Assembly (NCBI RefSeq): GCF_017591435.1
Contig: NC_059268.1
Coordinates: 20,680,184-20,744,183, forward strand
DNA from: Portunus trituberculatus
Lineage: Eukaryota > Arthropoda > Malacostraca > Decapoda > Portunidae
Length of the DNA: 64,000 nt
Reading direction: 5' to 3'
The notes beneath the pieces were generated by a model, which worked only from the letters and a program-made list of their open reading frames with translations, was not told where the DNA came from and did no database searches. Shown here piece by piece: positions 1 to 10,500 of the stretch; position 1 is the first letter of the stretch, and the number at the start of each line of letters is the position of its first letter. The position numbers and the translations under genes were made by a program.

Positions 1-828
1 ACACCTATATTAGAACAATGCTCAGTTCATTATGTAATTGTGAGTATCAGTGAGATGATTTAACATTCATTATCTTTTGCTTCACAATTCGCTGCTGACT
101 TGTATACACTGTCCATGCATTCTGGAACTCACTTTCTGCCTTTTCACTGCACACCCTTTTTAGTCACTTTCTCATCAATCCACATGCCGTCCACACCATC
201 ATGCACATTCTCTCTCCAGCATACACTCATAATGTTCCCTCAATACAGCATACCTCCTGCTATTCTCCCTATCTGCTGCCTCGCCTTCCATGTCAGCTTG
301 TTCACTAGCATTTACCTAAGCATATCCTCACACGCATCAGTCTCCTATACCTACCTACGCCTCCCCAAAGTTTGTCGTATCCTACGCCCCTTTCCAATCA
401 CCCAGGGTTTACTCTCATCCACACAGCATCCCTCACATGGGTCTTTGTTATCCTTATTACATCTCAATCACCAATGCAATAATTCACACATATCCTCATG
501 CTTACCAACTCAAATATCCTCGCACATTCACACTCAAAACTCAAACGAATCTTTCGTTGGCTTATCCGAGTAGTATCTTGCCTTCAGGAGTAAGTTCCTT
601 GGCGTGGGTTGTCACTACGACTAGGTTCTTCCCTTGATCCTGATCATTCAGAAACTCTTTGCTCTCTCACGACGACTATTTCCAAAGGCTCTAACTGAAA
701 ATACTCATGTTTTTAAGGATATTCTTATGGTTCTGGTGATGGGTTAGCGAGATTTCTAGTTAATCATACAGATAAACTGTCTTTAAAACCCTGCTAGTCG
801 TCTCTGGGGACTTGAAAAATTGTCATAA
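1..828. other. gene-free flank, no recognised content
   Basis: Pyrimidine- and A-rich DNA with no splice-bounded conserved exon. A 157-codon open frame (100-573) is low in complexity and resembles no family I know. Nothing functional is supported here. Confidence 0.6.
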
Positions 829-1571
829 AGACGGGTTCACACATGCCAATTTGCGACTGATATTTTACGTACGTAGAGTTTTCCGACTCATAATAGGTGT
901 CAAGCGACTGCAGACAGCAGTTGCAAAACAAGACTAACATGTTGGTCTTGCTAGTCGATTTGCGACTCTTGCATCGTGATAGCACGGAGGAAGCTTTGAA
1001 AATGTAGTCTTCAGATGTAGAGATGTTAGAATTGGTGAGGGGAAAAGAACGCATCTGGGACCAAGGAAATTAATTATACAGTAAAAAAAAAAAAAAAAAA
1101 AAAGCTTGTGCAAATCGTCGTACGACGAAATAGCTGCCACTCCACACGAACTCTTTCCCTGAATGCAGGATGTTGTTGAGGACTGAAGACTTGTCAGGAT
1201 TTAATTTGATAGCAATTGTGTATAATCTTACTAAGATGAACAATTTTCATATGAATATGTAGGGTAATTTAGAGTGCTTAGAGTGTGATAGACACTCGAT
1301 CCTTCCTTTCCTTTTACTTAGCCAGGGACATATCCACAGGCATTTTCTGAATTTATTCTTCTGGTACGCCAAAAGAAGAGCAATCACATCTTCAGCATCG
1401 TCACTGGAGGAAGACATCTTGGCGGGTAGTTGTTTGATCACATTCACTTCCCGCCAAGGCGTCGACTAGTCGCTATTTTCCAGGTCTGACACTTTTTGAC
1501 TAGAATCGATGAGCCGGAAACTCTACGTACGTAAAATATCAGTCGCAAATTGGCACGTGTGTACTCGCCTT
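829..1571 (-). mobile_element. Harbinger-like DNA transposon remnant with about 60-bp TIRs
   Basis: The two ends are inverted copies of each other over about 60 bp: 829-889 reads the same as the reverse complement of roughly 1512-1571, sharing the core GCCAATTTGCGACTGATATT and then a TTTTACGTACGTAGAG stretch. TAA lies just outside each end (826-828, 1572-1574), which fits the 3-bp TWA target duplication of PIF/Harbinger elements. On the minus strand a short frame (1447-1247) begins MSSSSDDAEDVIALLLAYQK after an upstream Met and continues with LWICPWLSKRKGR, resembling the N-terminal start of Harbinger-type transposases/HARBI1 (acidic-serine start, then W-x-x-PWL-x-KRK). The catalytic DDE region is missing, so the copy is non-autonomous. 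A poly-A run sits at 1083-1103. A related single end occurs at 31265-31407. The family assignment is inference; the TIRs are directly visible. Confidence 0.75.
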
Positions 1572-1574
1572 TAA

Positions 1575-1975
1575 TTATACCCAAACACATTCAAAACACC
1601 ATGTAACACCTCAAAATGCCACCAAACACACAGAAAACTCATTACAAACACCGAACATATACTCAAATCATCTCCACACACACAAAAGACCCCTAACACA
1701 CACCCATACCACTTAAAACACTCAAAACTAAGCCAGAACACACTCAAAGCACCACAAAACTCCTCAAAATGCTTCCAAAACACAGTCAAAACATGCAAAT
1801 ACTCAAACACACCACACCACACTCAAGGTACGTAAATTATACCTATAAGATCTAACACACGAAATGTACCAACACACCGAAAATATATTCATAACACCGC
1901 AAAAACCCTGCAACACTACTGAACACACTTAAAACTCTCCAAATATATCCCAAAAACAATACTATATATTATAAA
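1575..1975. repeat. degenerate C+A-rich minisatellite, G almost absent on + strand
   Basis: Imperfect repetitions of phrases such as CACTCAAAACACC and CCAAACACA run for about 400 bp. The top strand is nearly all A, C and T, so the bottom strand is strongly GT-rich (TGTTTTGAGTG-like units). Unit length varies, so this looks like an old decayed tandem array. No function is assigned. Confidence 0.55.
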
Positions 1976-2582
1976 GAACGAAAATTAAAAGGGACATTTA
2001 CCTAAATATTACACCTTGTCTCCTTCTCCTATTCCGCCTTTATTTTCCATTTCTTCTTCGTCTTTCTCCTTTGTTTCTCCTTCTTCCTTTTATTGCTTCT
2101 ATCTACACGTCTAAGACTTGAAACACATTAAAACGCTAAATATTAAGAATAGAATATTGAGGAAATAGAGGGTGACTTAAGTATTGTGGATTGGTTGCTG
2201 CTCCTCTTCCTCTTCGTTTTCTCCTTCCTTCTTCCTTATCTTCCTTTATTTCTCCTTTCTTCCTCTTTCTCCTACTGGTATCTACACACATGAACCTAGA
2301 AACACACGAAAACACAGAAATTACTAGATATTAGGCAAAATATTGACGAACTGCGGAGTTGGAAAAGAGGCGTTAGCCCGAGGCTATAATGAGTCACCAC
2401 CTGGACTGCGGTAATCAGAGAGAACGGGAACGAGGATGACTCGGCTAAATTACGGAAATAATTCAATTCAAAAAATGAATTTTCGAAAAAACGAAGCCAC
2501 AGCGGAATGTATGACATTTTATGACGTGATAAATATTTAAACTAATTTTCAAAATATCAAAATATCTCTAGCTCATCTAGTT
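1841..2582 (+). repeat. direct duplication, copy 1 (about 0.74 kb)
   Basis: This segment is repeated at 2831-3475. Shared blocks include the start ACCTATAA-ATCTAA, a TTACCTAAATATTA block, a pyrimidine-rich block, and a conserved end block with GAGTCACCACCTGG and TGACGTGATAAATATTTAAAC. Copy 1 carries about 95 bp more (roughly 2090-2185), itself a diverged echo of the following TATCTACAC segment. No TIR, LTR or long ORF is seen. The family is unknown. Confidence 0.75.
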
Positions 2583-2830
2583 TAAAAAAAAAAAAAAAAC
2601 TAACTAATTACGTTAAAAGTATAAAACATTTTCAACAATAACTTTCCCGAAACGTCCTGGAAAACCAAGCTACTTTCACTTGGCAAATATTTTATCACAT
2701 TTCACGGAGTCCGAGCTATCATTTAAGGCATTTTACAGCGAGTTAGAAAGAAAAGCAGAAACGTGAGCAAATAAAATAAAGAAAAATGAGATTCGTTCAA
2801 CAGCACCAAACCAACGTAGGTATAAAGTAT
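2583..2830. other. spacer between the two duplicated copies
   Basis: Begins with a poly-A run (2583-2599). AT-rich, with no ORF or motif of note. Confidence 0.5.
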
Positions 2831-3475
2831 ACCTATAATATCTAAAACAGACTGAAAACACACGAAACGCATCAACGCACCTAAAACGTTCTTATAACAC
2901 CGCAAACACCCTGCAAAACCGGTGAACAAACTTAAAACACAATAAACATATCCCAAAAACAACAATATGCATTATAAAGAACGATGATTAAAAGGGTCAC
3001 TTACCTAAATATTATACCTTGTCTCCTATTCCGCCTCTATTTCCCATTTCTTCTTCATCCTTCTCCCTTGTTTCTCCTTCTTGGATTGGTTGCTCCTCTT
3101 CTTCCTATTCGTTTTCTCATTCCTTCCTTATCCTCCTTTATTTCTCCTTTCTTTCTCTTTCTGCTACTAATATCTACACACATGAACCTAAAAACACTCG
3201 AAAACACATAGAAATTATTAGATATTAGGCAAAATATTGAAGAACTGCGGAGTTGGAAAAGAGGCGCCAGCCCGAGGATATAATGAGTCACCACCTGGGC
3301 TGCGATCATCAGAGAGAACGAGAACAGGGATGACTCGGCTAAATTACGGAAATAATTTAATTAAAAAAACGAATTTTAGAACAAACGAAGCCACAGCGGA
3401 ATGCATGACATTTTATGACGTGATAAATATTTAAACTAATTTTCAAAATATCAAAATATCTCCAGCTCAACTAGT
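2831..3475 (+). repeat. direct duplication, copy 2 (about 0.65 kb)
   Basis: Second copy of the 1841-2582 unit, offset by about 990 bp at its left end. The 3' third (3235-3470) is the best preserved part and is richer in GC than its surroundings. Both copies have the same orientation. Confidence 0.75.
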
Positions 3476-3479
3476 TTTA

Positions 3480-3800
3480 CGATTCATATCCACCTTCTTA
3501 TCTGTCTTATCTTAGCAGCAGCAGTAGCTGCACAAGGCTTTCTTCTTCCTCCCATCCCTATTCTGCCCAACTCGCTGATGCAAGAGTTAACCAGTATTCT
3601 CAATCATTTATACCTTTCTCTGGTAAAACTCCGGAACTCCCTGCCTGCTTCTGTATTTCCATCTTACGACTTTTAAGAGGGAGATTTCAAGACATTTGTC
3701 CCTGAATGTTGGATAACTCACTTGACTTTTATAGGAACTGGCAACCTAGTGGGCCTTTTTTTTCTGTTGCCCTTGGCCAGTAGCCCCTCCTGCATAAAAA
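3480..3800 (+). mobile_element. 3' end of a degenerate non-LTR retrotransposon (LINE)
   Basis: The + frame reads phrases typical of the last part of a LINE ORF2: DARVNQYSQSFIPF in one frame, and LRNSLPASVFPSYDF followed by a stop in another. After it comes a characteristic tail, GTGGGCCTTTTTTTT, then TTGCCCTTGGCCAGT, then GCATAAAAA. The same tail recurs elsewhere in the window (8515-8600, 27726-27790, 47335-47410, 63050-63235, 63660-63715). The copy is 5'-truncated and frame-broken. The clade (Jockey/CR1-like) is inference. Confidence 0.65.
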
Positions 3801-3840
3801 GGTAGTTATTGTTGTTGCAGCGCTATTGTCATCATTATTA

Positions 3841-3880
3841 AGAGAGAGAGAGAGAGAGTGTGTGTGTGTGTGTGTGTGTG
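3841..3880. repeat. (GA)n(GT)n microsatellite
   Basis: A GA tract followed directly by a GT tract. It abuts the 3' end of the SINE at 3881-4152, and another GT tract (4153-4180) lies at the opposite end of that element. Confidence 0.9.
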
Positions 3881-4152
3881 TTTCACTGTTTGATCTGTTG
3901 CAGTCTCTGACGAGACAGCCAGACGTAACCCTACGAAACGAGCTCAGAGCTCATTATTTCCGATCTTCGGATAGGCCTGAGACCAGGCACACACCACACA
4001 CCGGGACAAGGTCACGACTCCTCGATTTACATCCCGTACCTACTCACTGCTAGGTGAACAGGGGCTACACGTGAAAGGAGACACACCCAAATATCTCCAC
4101 CCCGGTCCTCTGACTTGTGAAGCCAGCGCTCTAACCACTGAGCTACCGGGCG
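3881..4152 (-). mobile_element. tRNA-Val-like SINE, B box lost
   Basis: Read on the minus strand, the head (4152 downward) is tRNA-like: an A box TAGCTCAGTGG at 4145-4135, then an anticodon arm CTGGC-TTCACAA-GTCAG whose anticodon would be CAC (Val, 4119-4117). The T arm that should carry the B box is absent: the sequence passes straight from ACCGGGG to TGGAGATATT. The body runs about 200 bp to GATCAAACAGTGAAA and then into a CA tract. The broken internal promoter suggests a dead copy. I recognise this body as a common decapod SINE from memory; that part is not proven here. Confidence 0.8.
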
Positions 4153-4180
4153 TGTGTGTGTGTGTGTGTGCGTGTGTTGA
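4153..4180. repeat. (GT)n microsatellite
   Basis: GT tract on the head side of the SINE. With 3859-3880 it brackets the element. Confidence 0.85.
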
Positions 4181-4484
4181 AATGTTTTCTTGTGCCCACT
4201 GAAGGTGTTACAGTGTTGAATGGAGTGGGAGGTGAGGTTGAAATGATTGTTTATTGAGGGAGAAGTGTGAGGGAAGCTAATTAAAGTGTTAAATGAAATG
4301 GCGGGGGGTGATGAGCAAGATAGATATAATGAGAACAGAAAAGAAACAAGAGGGGAAAAACAGGAAAAGAACAGAAAAAAGGGGAAAAAATATAAAAACA
4401 AGGAAACAGTACTGCCCGGTAGTGTTCTTATTTGATTACATTTCAAAGCTGTATCAAATTTCCTCTCTAATTCAGTTCCATTCA

Positions 4485-4529
<45 letters not shown>

Positions 4530-5173
4530 TCGTTTTTTCTACTTCTATTAAAGATAATAATAACCCACAGCTCCATTGACGTCACCTTGTTAATAGCGTT
4601 GTTACGATACCTATGTATGAAAGTTTGCCCTGGAGTGACATTCATAATTTATAGCTGGTGAAGTGACACTCCACACATGGTCAAGTGGCACTCCACACCT
4701 GGTCACGTCGTTCCACACCTGGTCAAGTGACTCTGGGTCAAATGTCCTAGATCCGTGAATAGTCGCAAGAGGAGGAGGAGGACGATGACGAAGTTTATTG
4801 GATTTTATAATACCTACTAGGCGTCAGAACCAGACAATATTTAATTTAGTATACCCCCATCAATTCTGCGATATGCCTTACGTTTCATTTGGTTTAGTGC
4901 ATTGTATAACAAGTGGAACGAGAGTATTATGGGCTGTCCAGGCTAGGTCAGCGGTTGCAGCTACCTATAACGACTGAAATTCTGTGTTTAGCATATTTCT
5001 TTTAGCATAGCTGAATTTATTTATTTTTTTTACTTATCTATTTTATTTATCTATTTTTTGCGAGTTGAGACTTACAGACTGGAATGCACATGAAAGGGAA
5101 GTAATCTATTTGTGATGATGTGGTGTGCTGTGGTGGTGCCTTATATTGTACATACGCTTTTCAAGAATCTGAG

Positions 5174-5174
<1 letters not shown>
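4181..5174. other. gene-free, AT-rich
   Basis: No conserved exon seen. It holds a CT tract at 4488-4526 and short, similar CACTCCACACATGGTCAAGTG phrases repeated at 4668-4735. Confidence 0.5.
4488..4526. repeat. (CT)n microsatellite
   Basis: Perfect CT dinucleotide tract. Confidence 0.95.

Positions 5175-5254
<80 letters not shown>
5175..5254. repeat. (AT)n followed by poly-T
   Basis: About 60 bp of AT followed by 18 T residues. Confidence 0.95.
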
Positions 5255-6050
5255 CCATCCTGTGATTGTGTACAGGGCAATATGGCACGTGTATAATATA
5301 TCTCTCACGACAAAATCATCTGTAACTGCTCTTTATAATGCCGGATTAAGACTAGTACAAAGGATGACAATGAACTGACTCGATCGTATGTCTCAATATA
5401 ATGTGGATCGAATCATTGGACGCTGGCTTCCCGCGGTGACAAAATATGTTTGAACTTGAGTTTACTACGTTAAGTGCATTTTTTTTTTTTCCAAAATAGT
5501 TAACTATACAATCATGTTCTTTCTCCTGTAACACTACACTAGTTACCGATGCGAGGGTTAACTCAATCCTATCTCCTGTATTCACATTTATAGTAGCTAC
5601 CATTATCAATCCCACCCCTGTTTCTACACTAGTACTTACCTATCCATTATCTAATGGTGGGCTGAGCAGATAAGGCTGGGCAGTCTCCTTACACCCGCGC
5701 TCCTGTCCATCCTGACCACCCAGCAGCGAGTCGGTATCGAGTGTTGATTGGGTACTGTGTGAGGTGTCACGCCTCTCGGGGTGGCGGCCTGGTAGTGGTA
5801 CCTGCCGCGGCGTCACGGCGGGTCATGTTGAGCTGAAAGATGCAAACCCATGAACCCCAAACCCCGCTTCGGCCAAGCTACATAACGGTCAACCGGGTCA
5901 ATCTCAGCTGGCCCTCAGGCTCTGTGTTTTCACAATATACCTAAATCGGCCCTATCTTTATTGTATTGAATATTTTGTCACGATGTTGTTTTCTAAAGCA
6001 AATAATTGTATCTCATAATTAGTATTATTTTTCTTCCTTTGTACCTAAAA
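5255..6050. other. gene-free, with a GC-rich patch
   Basis: Mostly AT-rich. A GC-rich stretch at about 5680-5930, including CTCTCGGGGTGGCGGCC and CTGCCGCGGCGTCACGG, stands out from its surroundings but carries no ORF or recognisable RNA. It may be a fragment of a repeat not otherwise seen in the window. Confidence 0.45.
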
Positions 6051-6153
6051 TGATAACTGGACTTTTTTTTTTTTTTTTTTGAAGATTCGCCTTTATGCAA
6101 GAAAGGCATGGGCCTTTGCTGCCAACGCAGCGGCCCATAGGTGATAACTGGAC
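6051..6153 (-). mobile_element. short poly-A retro-insertion with 12-bp target-site duplication
   Basis: TGATAACTGGAC at 6051-6062 is repeated exactly at 6142-6153. Between them, 6063-6141 is an 18-nt T run followed by about 60 bp. On the minus strand this reads as a short body beginning CCTATGGGCCGC and ending in poly-A. A perfect direct repeat flanking a poly-A-tailed insert is the signature of LINE-mediated retrotransposition. The body is only about 60 bp, so it is either a severely truncated SINE or a processed small-RNA fragment. Confidence 0.8.
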
Positions 6154-6284
6154 CAACTAGCCCTACCTTTATATTGAGTTCTATGAAGCTTCCATTTAAC
6201 ATGTTAAAAAAAAGACACTTGTTACTTTAATTTATGATCAATCAAGTGACTCTATATGCTTATATAGATGATAATAAGTTACCG

Positions 6285-6375
6285 TAGCATAATTCTAGCA
6301 TACTTTTTGTATCACATTTAGCAAATTTTAGCATATTTTCATAGCAAGGCTGACATTTTAGCATATATTTTCACT
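6285..6375. repeat. cluster of TAGCATA-like heptamers
   Basis: TAGCATA or close variants (TAGCATAC, TTAGCAAA, TAGCATAT) recur about every 15-25 bp. Two more lie at 4985-5010. No known family is recognised. Confidence 0.45.
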
Positions 6376-6419
6376 ACAAGAAAATTTGGTAACACTGTAC
6401 CTTGGTCAACAAATGGCAA

Positions 6420-7528
6420 GTGGCATCTGGCGCCTGGCACAGTGACGTCCTCCCCTATACAACGTCATGAGGCACAGCTCCCTGGCCTGACCAAGGTGCT
6501 GTCCTGTCAACTCCTTCAGGAATCGTGTGGTGTGAATGTGATCCGTGGTAATGAGTTGTCAGTCGGTGCATCAGTGAATGAACGTGAAGGTTTGTGAAGG
6601 TCACGTAACTTCGCGCATCCCATTAATGTGTAGTCCCGACTTGACTGCACCTGGAAGCTCTTGAGCCTAGGAGTGGATCACATGTGCACTATTGAGACAT
6701 TACCCATGAGTCACTCAGTGGGGTAAAGCCAAGGGTTGTGTATGGTGATGTATGGTGAGGTGATGCAAGGCGCACGAGGCACCACACTCCGCCCAGGCAA
6801 TTATGGTGATGTCATACTGCTGCAAACCTTATATGGCTCAACACACCTTTGAATGCTAAACAATAGAACTCTTGTAGCGAAGAAAAAGGCACCAATGTTT
6901 GATTTTCAGTTTTAGCAGCAAAGAACATGAACTATCAGAACCATGTAATTTATTAGTGGTACCTGTGCAGTGGTGTGTTGGCCCCAGTTGTGGGTTTCTT
7001 GGCTCACCTGTGTGGAAATTAGTTGGTGAACATCAGTATTCCTTCATAGGTTGGTTTAGGATTACTCTTAACCAGTGATGTCTTGTGGAATGCAGCTAAG
7101 TTCTTGTTAAATTGTAGGATTGTTATTCATTCACTCCTTAGTAGTTAATGTGAGATGGTAAAGGGACAGGTTAGGAATATTGCTAAACAAAGAAGAGAGG
7201 TGATGTTAAAAAAATTAATGCTTGTTTAGCCATTCATAATTGTGAGGTTGTTAATCTGACACTTGTGATTATTGATTTACTGTGAACATGTGATCTGTCT
7301 CATCCTGTGGCCATATAAACTGTGGACCTGGCACTAGAGCAACATACGTAAGGTTAATTCTAGCTAGGATGATCTTAATGCTACAATTGGCTTAGGATTA
7401 CTTCTAAGCCAAGTGTTTGTGTTGACAACTCTAGGTAAACTGGGTTAATTAACTTATGACAGCAGAGATACACTCATCCTCACACAAATTTTTCTGTAAT
7501 AAATTGGACTTAAAATTATTTCAGCACT
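6420..7528 (+). promoter_or_regulatory. putative SCAPER promoter and 5' UTR region
   Basis: This is the only non-repetitive stretch upstream of the SCAPER start. It includes a moderately GC-rich part at 6420-6680. TGACGTCC (6443-6450) and an opposite-strand TGACGT (6467-6462) are CRE-like sites about 12 bp apart. A TTATTTCAG acceptor ends at 7524, four bases before the ATG, so a 5' UTR exon probably lies upstream; its exact position is not visible. The promoter call is inference. Confidence 0.4.
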
Positions 7529-10500
7529 ATGAAAGGAGGATGCGGTGAAAACCAGACCACAGATTCTCAGGTAAGTGTTATGTCTGGTGTATCTTCAGTT
7601 TGTGAGATGAGGGGGCAAGAAACAGGACAGTTGATAGAGGGATAGGATAAGATTAGATATGTGTGGGAATTAATCAATGAATCAAAACTGCTGAGATTTG
7701 CAAACATCCTGGTGATAGATTAGTTTAGAAATAGTTTTGTGGTGTAGGACAAAAAAAATAATTGCTGGTATTCATTAGTGATTAAACAGAATAACAATGA
7801 AAATGTGTAATAATAAAGTTTCCATTTACTTGAAGGATGAAGTTGTTGAGCAAGTCAAGGCACGTTTGCAGGAGGAGGGGAGGGAGGCACGCAATCTCGT
7901 GGCATATTCCTTACCTTTACTGGATCCACCTCAGACTGAGACCGGTGAGTTGCCATTACAGAAATGTCAAGTGTTTGGGAGTAACCTGCACATCTTTACG
8001 TTTTAGTGTTTACTCAGAAAATTTAATCGTAATTGACTCAGTTTTCTCTCCTTTGTACAGCTGTTTGCAACAAAAGAAAATATAAATTTCAGATAGCAAC
8101 CAAACTGTAATAAAGTTGTTGTTCAATGATTTAGTGAAATCACATCACTGGTGTACTTGACACATTAGACATCAAGACAGATATTCACTGATGTAGAAAA
8201 GTTTAATAATTTTTTTCTCTATAGCCATGCGCCATCGGGAAGTGAAGAGGGTAGTGGAAATGGTTCCAAGACGAGGGCTAAAGCAAGACAAGCGTCCGAG
8301 ATCAGCATCAGCAGGGCGTGATCCACAAGCAAGTAAGTTTTTTTTGTGTTGAACAAAGTTAGAGACAAGAATTCTGCAATACTCTGTGTGTACTCTGGCA
8401 ATAATTATAATTAATCATTAACTTTATTTATTTTGTATTGTATTACATTTTGTAGGTTAGAGACATGGCAGTACTCAGAAATTGATGTCCAGTTGATTAT
8501 CTGATCCACATATCATTTCAATCCATTTTAATCTTCCTTTGGGATTGGTGCTACAGTGGGCATTTTTTCCTCTCTCTCTTCTTAGCTACATAAAAAAGAA
8601 TCAATCATTTGATAAAAATGATTAAATATTCATAATCTTTGTCAGGTTTGCGAGCACGCCACTGGGGATTCCTTTTCCGGAACCTACAGCAAGCAGTGGA
8701 CGAAATCTATCAAACATGTGAAGATGATGAAAGTATTGTGGAATGTAAGGTAAGTAATTGTAAGCTTCATCAAATAAGTCATTGGCTATGTGCAATTTTG
8801 ACATGATGCATGGCTTTACACACTGATCATGCTGTATTGCCTTTCAGGAAGCCATCTTAATGTTGGAACGCTACAGCAGTGACTTTCAAAAACTCATTGA
8901 ATGGCTAAAGTTGAAATGGGAGTACGAACACACACCACCACCACAGAGACCAACGTCACTTACTTGGGAGATTCGCACTTCGTCTCCTGGGAAGGTACAC
9001 TTTTACATCAACTTCTCTATAGACTAGGCTTATGATCCCATTGAAGGTAGAACAAAAATTTAGAGGAGAGGATTTTCAGGTCTTGTTCCATTCCTTGCAG
9101 GAGGAAAGTGTTGGGATATATATTTATGTTTTCTTTTTCAGGCTCTGCATCAGGAAAGAAGAGCACTAACATTGAGTGATGCAAGAAGAGCTCTCACATT
9201 TGAATCAAAATATGATCGTTCTATTATTGTGAATGGTACTGTGCATGAAAAGAAAGGAAGTGAAAGACTAAATATGTCTAAATCAGACCTCCCAAGCAAT
9301 GAAACCAAAGATTTGTCGTATCTGATGTCATCGCAGAAACCAGTCATCATTGTGCAGCAACCCTGTATAGATGAGAAGCAGGAGGAGTGTACACAGACAG
9401 GGACCAGTTCTAAAGATGAGGATGACCTAACACTTCAAGAGCTCTCAGACTCTTCTCTTGAGTGCACAGATAGTAATAAAGAAAATATACATGTAAATGA
9501 AAATAAAAAGTTACAAACTGTAAAGAAAAGTGATAGAAGTCAGACCAAAGAAAGTGAAAAGAATAGAAGTGATAAATGTAAAGATGACAGCAAAATACAA
9601 AACAAAGACTGTAATAATTCAATCAAACATGAGTTTCCTAGAGGCACCAGCCTAAGCATTTCATGTGGTGAGAACAGGGACACATTGTGCAAGCAGGAAT
9701 GTGATGTGATAGTCAAGAACACAGTCACTTGTGATGAAATGGTTTCAGCTTGTGATAAGAGTGCAGACATTTTCAAACCCAAGGAACAGAACGTGGTAAA
9801 GAATTCCACATCAAGTGCAATCACCAAAGGTAAAGATCCCATTAACTCAAAACTTAAGGATAATGGAAATAAAGTTCTTGAAGTTAAGGATGTAGAAACC
9901 AAAGTTCATGAAAATGTTGAAGCCCAGCAATGTTGTACAGAGGCAATGCAAGGGAAGAGTTTGTCACAGAAGCCAGGCCCAACCGTTTACATGAACAAGG
10001 TTAGTGATTCGTTAAGTTACGTCTGATCTGCAAATTTTGACTGACTTCACATATGTTGGATTTGGCCACACTTTGGTATGTACTGGGAGTTTTGATTTGA
10101 CGTTTAATGCTTTCTCTCCAGGCATCACAAGTCCGTCAGGCCTATAACCAGAATAAGACACCCCAGAAACATTCCCGATCATCACTAGTCCTCAATACCC
10201 GCTACACCTCAGCTCCTAGACCTTCTGATCATAGAAATAATTTGTCAAAGCAGCAGGTAAGGCCATCGGTAATAGTGCTGATTGATGCTGTAATTTTGTT
10301 GATAAGTTAGCAAGGACACAGTTTCTTAGCCTGTGGAAAGATTACCCCAGTATTAGGGAGGCCATGGCTTGGTAGAATACTGTAGCTGGATTGGGAGGTG
10401 CTGCCACTGTGTTCCCTGTGTTTGGTGTGTGACAAAAGAGAACTAAATGAGCTGGAGTGAGAGGAATGAAGCTGAATTGTAGATAATCAAGGCAACATCA

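Noticed and set aside
100..573. 157-codon open frame near the left edge
   Set aside because: Low-complexity, Ser/His/Pro-rich translation from pyrimidine-rich DNA, no splice context and no family resemblance.
4097..4152. A genuine tRNA-Val gene
   Set aside because: The T arm and acceptor 3' half are missing and the sequence continues into a SINE body.
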